64,000 nt of DNA, taken from Nocardioides thalensis. GTDB lineage: Bacteria; Actinomycetota; Actinomycetes; Propionibacteriales; Nocardioidaceae. Location of the stretch: the NCBI RefSeq assembly GCF_013410655.1, contig NZ_JACCFP010000001.1:4425501-4489500 (forward strand), in the 5' to 3' direction. The notes under the pieces were generated by a model that did not search any database, was not told where the DNA came from, and was given only the letters and a program-made list of their open reading frames with translations. This document shows positions 62,163-64,000 of this stretch, piece by piece (position 1 is the stretch's first letter; every line of letters begins with the position of its first letter). A program made the position numbers and the translations under genes.

Positions 62163-62765
62163 ATGAGCAGCGTGGTGATGCACAACGTGGTGTCGGTGGA
62201 CGGCTTCATCGCTGACGCGAACGACGAGGTCGGACCGCTTTTCGACTGGTACGGCAACGGTGACGTGCCTGTCGGCAACCAGGGTGCGATGGTGTCGCGT
62301 GCGTCCGCCGACTACCTGGCGCAGGTCTGGGAGCGGCTCGGCGTCCTGGTCATCGGGCGCTCGTTGTTCGACCTGACCGACGGGTGGGGCGGCGTGCCGC
62401 CGTCAGGCGAGCACGTCGTGGTCGTGTCCCACCGACCGCGACCGGAAGGGTGGCACCCCGAGGCGCCCTACCACTTCGTCGACGGAGTCGCGGCCGCGAT
62501 CGAGCGAGCCAAGGAGCTCGCCGGCCCGGACCGGAACGTCGGTGTCGCCGCGGGCGACCTCGGCGGGCAGGCCCTCGAGCTCGGACTGGTCGATGAGGTC
62601 GCGATGGATGTCGTCCCGGTCGTCTTCGGGTCAGGAAAGCGATTCTTCGGCGCCGTCGACGGCCAGCACCTGCTCGACGACCCGCACGTCGTGATCCAGG
62701 GCGATCGGGTGCTCCACCTCGCCTTCCGGGTCCGCCGACTCGGTCGGGACCAGCGCCTCGCGTAG
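62163..62765 (+). CDS. Dihydrofolate reductase/RibD C-terminal family protein
   Basis: 200 aa. Core: VMHNVVSVDGFIADANDEVG, VLVIGRSLFDLTDGWGG, VVVSHRP and GVAAGDLGGQALELGLVDEVAMDVVPVVFGSGKRFF split over 135-175, typical of DHFR-like reductases in actinobacterial operons. Probably an NADPH-dependent reductase of unknown substrate. Confidence 0.88.
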   Translation: MSSVVMHNVVSVDGFIADANDEVGPLFDWYGNGDVPVGNQGAMVSRASADYLAQVWERLGVLVIGRSLFDLTDGWGGVPPSGEHVVVVSHRPRPEGWHPEAPYHFVDGVAAAIERAKELAGPDRNVGVAAGDLGGQALELGLVDEVAMDVVPVVFGSGKRFFGAVDGQHLLDDPHVVIQGDRVLHLAFRVRRLGRDQRLA

Positions 62766-62805
62766 CGGAGGTCTTGCCGGACCGACCATCGGGTACCGCA
62801 CCGGC

Positions 62806-63213
62806 ATGAGTGGCATCGTCTCGACGTCGCCGGTGGTCGGCGTGCTCCTCGCCACCCTGGCGCTGTCGGCGTGTGGCAGCAGCACCACGGACGGCGTCGC
62901 GGACGTCGCGGACGAGTTCTACGCCGCCCTCGCCGATCATAACGGGGCGGCGGCGTGTGCGCTGCTGGCTCCGGCCACCCGCTCGGAGCTCGAGCAGTCC
63001 GCCGGCAGGCCTTGCCCGCAGGCGATCGTCGAGGAGCGGCTGCCGAGCCCGGCAGGAGCCGGATCGGTGCACGTCTTCAACACCGCGAGCAACGTCGAGT
63101 ACCAGGGGGAGACCACGTTCCTCGGCCTCTTCGACGACGGGTGGAAGGTGACGGCTGCCGGCTGCACCGCTCGTCCTCCGCATCCCTACGACTGCACGAT
63201 CTCGGGAGGTTGA
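62806..63213 (+). CDS. Predicted lipoprotein
   Basis: 135 aa. Lipoprotein signal peptide with lipobox LSAC (C23). The mature part has FYAALADHNGAAACALLAPATRSEL, resembling secreted NTF2-like or SnoaL-like small domains that bind a ligand in a cone; conserved cysteines may form a disulfide. First gene of a probable operon with the next two. Confidence 0.75.
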   Translation: MSGIVSTSPVVGVLLATLALSACGSSTTDGVADVADEFYAALADHNGAAACALLAPATRSELEQSAGRPCPQAIVEERLPSPAGAGSVHVFNTASNVEYQGETTFLGLFDDGWKVTAAGCTARPPHPYDCTISGG

Positions 63214-63216
63214 CCG

Positions 63217-63300
63217 ATGCGCGTCATGTTCGTCGCCTATCTGGTGATCATCTGGGGCGGTCTCGCGCTCCTCCTGACGGCGGCGTTGATCCACCGATGA
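63217..63300 (+). CDS. 27-aa membrane peptide
   Basis: ATG at 63217 preceded by GGGAGGTTGACCG; the peptide MRVMFVAYLVIIWGGLALLL ends TAALIHR. It is a single predicted membrane helix. Its TGA overlaps the ATG of the next gene (ATGA at 63297-63300), arguing for translational coupling and a real gene. It could be a leader peptide or a helper of the neighbouring membrane protein. Confidence 0.6.
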   Translation: MRVMFVAYLVIIWGGLALLLTAALIHR

Positions 63301-63971
63301 AGAAGGCGATCGCGAACAACTCGCTGGCCCTGGTGTTCGGCCTGCTCTTCCTGGTCTCCCTCGTCGCGCAGGCGTTCTCGGGCTGGCAGCAGTTCAACGA
63401 CCAGCAGGTCGGAGAGCGCCTCGGCACGATCGGGTGGTGGGACTACGTGACGTCCGCGGACTTCGCAGTCGACGTCTCGGAGAACTGGCAGAGCGAGTTC
63501 CTCCAGTTCCTGCTCTACCTCCTCCTCACCGTCTGGCTCCTCCAGCGAGGCTCTCCGGAGTCGAAGGAGCTCGACAAGGCAGGGCTCGAGAGCGATGAGG
63601 AGCAGAAGGTCGGCGAGCACGCCGAGGCGGGTTCCCCGGCCTGGGCGAAGGCTGCCGGGTGGCGCCGGAGCCTCTACTCGAACTCGCTGGCGGCCATGGT
63701 GGGCGCGATCTTCCTCGCCTCGTGGCTCGTCCAGTCGGTCGCAGGCTGGGCGGCGTACAACGAGACCCGCCTGCAGCAGATGCGTGACCCGATCGGCTGG
63801 GGCGCCTACCTCCTGCACTCCGACTTCTGGGCGCGCACGCTGCAGAACTGGCAGTCGGAGTTCCTGGCCGTCGGCTCGTTCGCGGTGATGGCGATCTACC
63901 TACGCCAGCGAGGATCGCCCGAGAGCAAGCCGGTCGGCGCGCCGCACACCGCGACCGGGATCGAGGGTTAG
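63297..63971 (+). CDS. DUF6766-like membrane protein with internal duplication
   Basis: 224 aa. Two halves (about 1-90 and 126-215) share NSLAxxxGxxFLxSxxxQ, a membrane segment, then NWQSEFLxxxxxxxxxxYLxxRGSPESK. Each half has two helices, four in all, joined by a charged linker. The repeated NWQSEF and QRGSPESK blocks mark the duplication. Function unknown. Coupled to the 27-aa peptide gene. It ends near the window edge but is complete (TAG at 63969-63971). Confidence 0.8.
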   Translation: MKKAIANNSLALVFGLLFLVSLVAQAFSGWQQFNDQQVGERLGTIGWWDYVTSADFAVDVSENWQSEFLQFLLYLLLTVWLLQRGSPESKELDKAGLESDEEQKVGEHAEAGSPAWAKAAGWRRSLYSNSLAAMVGAIFLASWLVQSVAGWAAYNETRLQQMRDPIGWGAYLLHSDFWARTLQNWQSEFLAVGSFAVMAIYLRQRGSPESKPVGAPHTATGIEG

Positions 63972-64000
63972 AGGTGTGAGGAGCCGGCGTTGGGGAACCT

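Noticed and set aside
44679..64000. Accessory region after tRNA-Leu as an integrated genomic island
   Set aside because: No integrase, no direct repeat of the tRNA 3' end seen in the window, and gene GC content is not clearly different. It cannot be excluded because the right end is outside the window.

Overview
The window is about 70% GC with actinobacterial gene order and many coding regions separated by ATGA/GTGA overlaps. The order parB-parA-rsmG-jag-yidC-yidD-rnpA-rpmH-dnaA-dnaN-gnd-recF-DUF721-gyrB-gyrA-DUF3566-tRNA-Ile-DLW39-tRNA-Ala marks it as the chromosomal replication-origin region. The fhaA-fhaB-pstP-rodA-pbpA-pknA-pknB cassette follows at 37.5-44.5 kb. Gene content and protein style suggest Nocardioidaceae, probably Nocardioides. 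This is an inference without a database search.

Layout. 0-5.1 kb: secreted GH18-like glycosidase, GNAT acetyltransferase, AlaA-type aminotransferase and PlsC-like acyltransferase, separated by a repeated intergenic element. 5.1-10.5 kb (minus strand): chromosome partition genes with three perfect parS cores, 16S rRNA methyltransferase, membrane insertase and its partners, RNase P protein and L34. 10.5-22.8 kb (plus strand): dnaA, a DnaA-box-rich oriC candidate, clamp, RecF, DciA-like protein, gyrase and a tRNA. 22.9-34 kb: small membrane proteins, tRNA-Ala, a large GH106-like glycosidase, a lipoprotein, MBL hydrolase, fatty-acid-hydroxylase-like protein with a FadR-type regulator, SURF1, cyclophilin and rhomboid protease. 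34-44.5 kb: cell division and cell wall control. This holds a CrgA made of two CrgA-like halves, DUF881, and the Ser/Thr kinase/PP2C/FHA/RodA/PBP operon ending at tRNA-Leu.

45-64 kb is accessory. It contains an EamA transporter, a frameshifted epimerase-SgcJ fusion, LysR, TetR, CGNR and MocR regulators, several VOC-fold proteins, small membrane proteins, a secreted serine hydrolase, a ferredoxin/ferredoxin-reductase pair with a PNPOx-like flavoprotein, a polysaccharide-deacetylase-family hydrolase, an AhpD-like protein, a quinone-oxidoreductase-like enzyme, a DHFR-family protein and duplicated small membrane proteins.

Two regulatory layouts in the accessory part look undescribed. (1) Three or four copies of an ATAC-N6-GTAT palindrome each enclose a -10-like hexamer. 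They precede small membrane-protein genes around a TetR gene, suggesting one local regulon. (2) Three copies of CTAAYGG-N15-CCRTTAG flank a CGNR zinc-finger regulator and its neighbours. Many genes also show a TANNNT-like hexamer 6-7 nt before ATG/GTG, as expected for leaderless transcripts.
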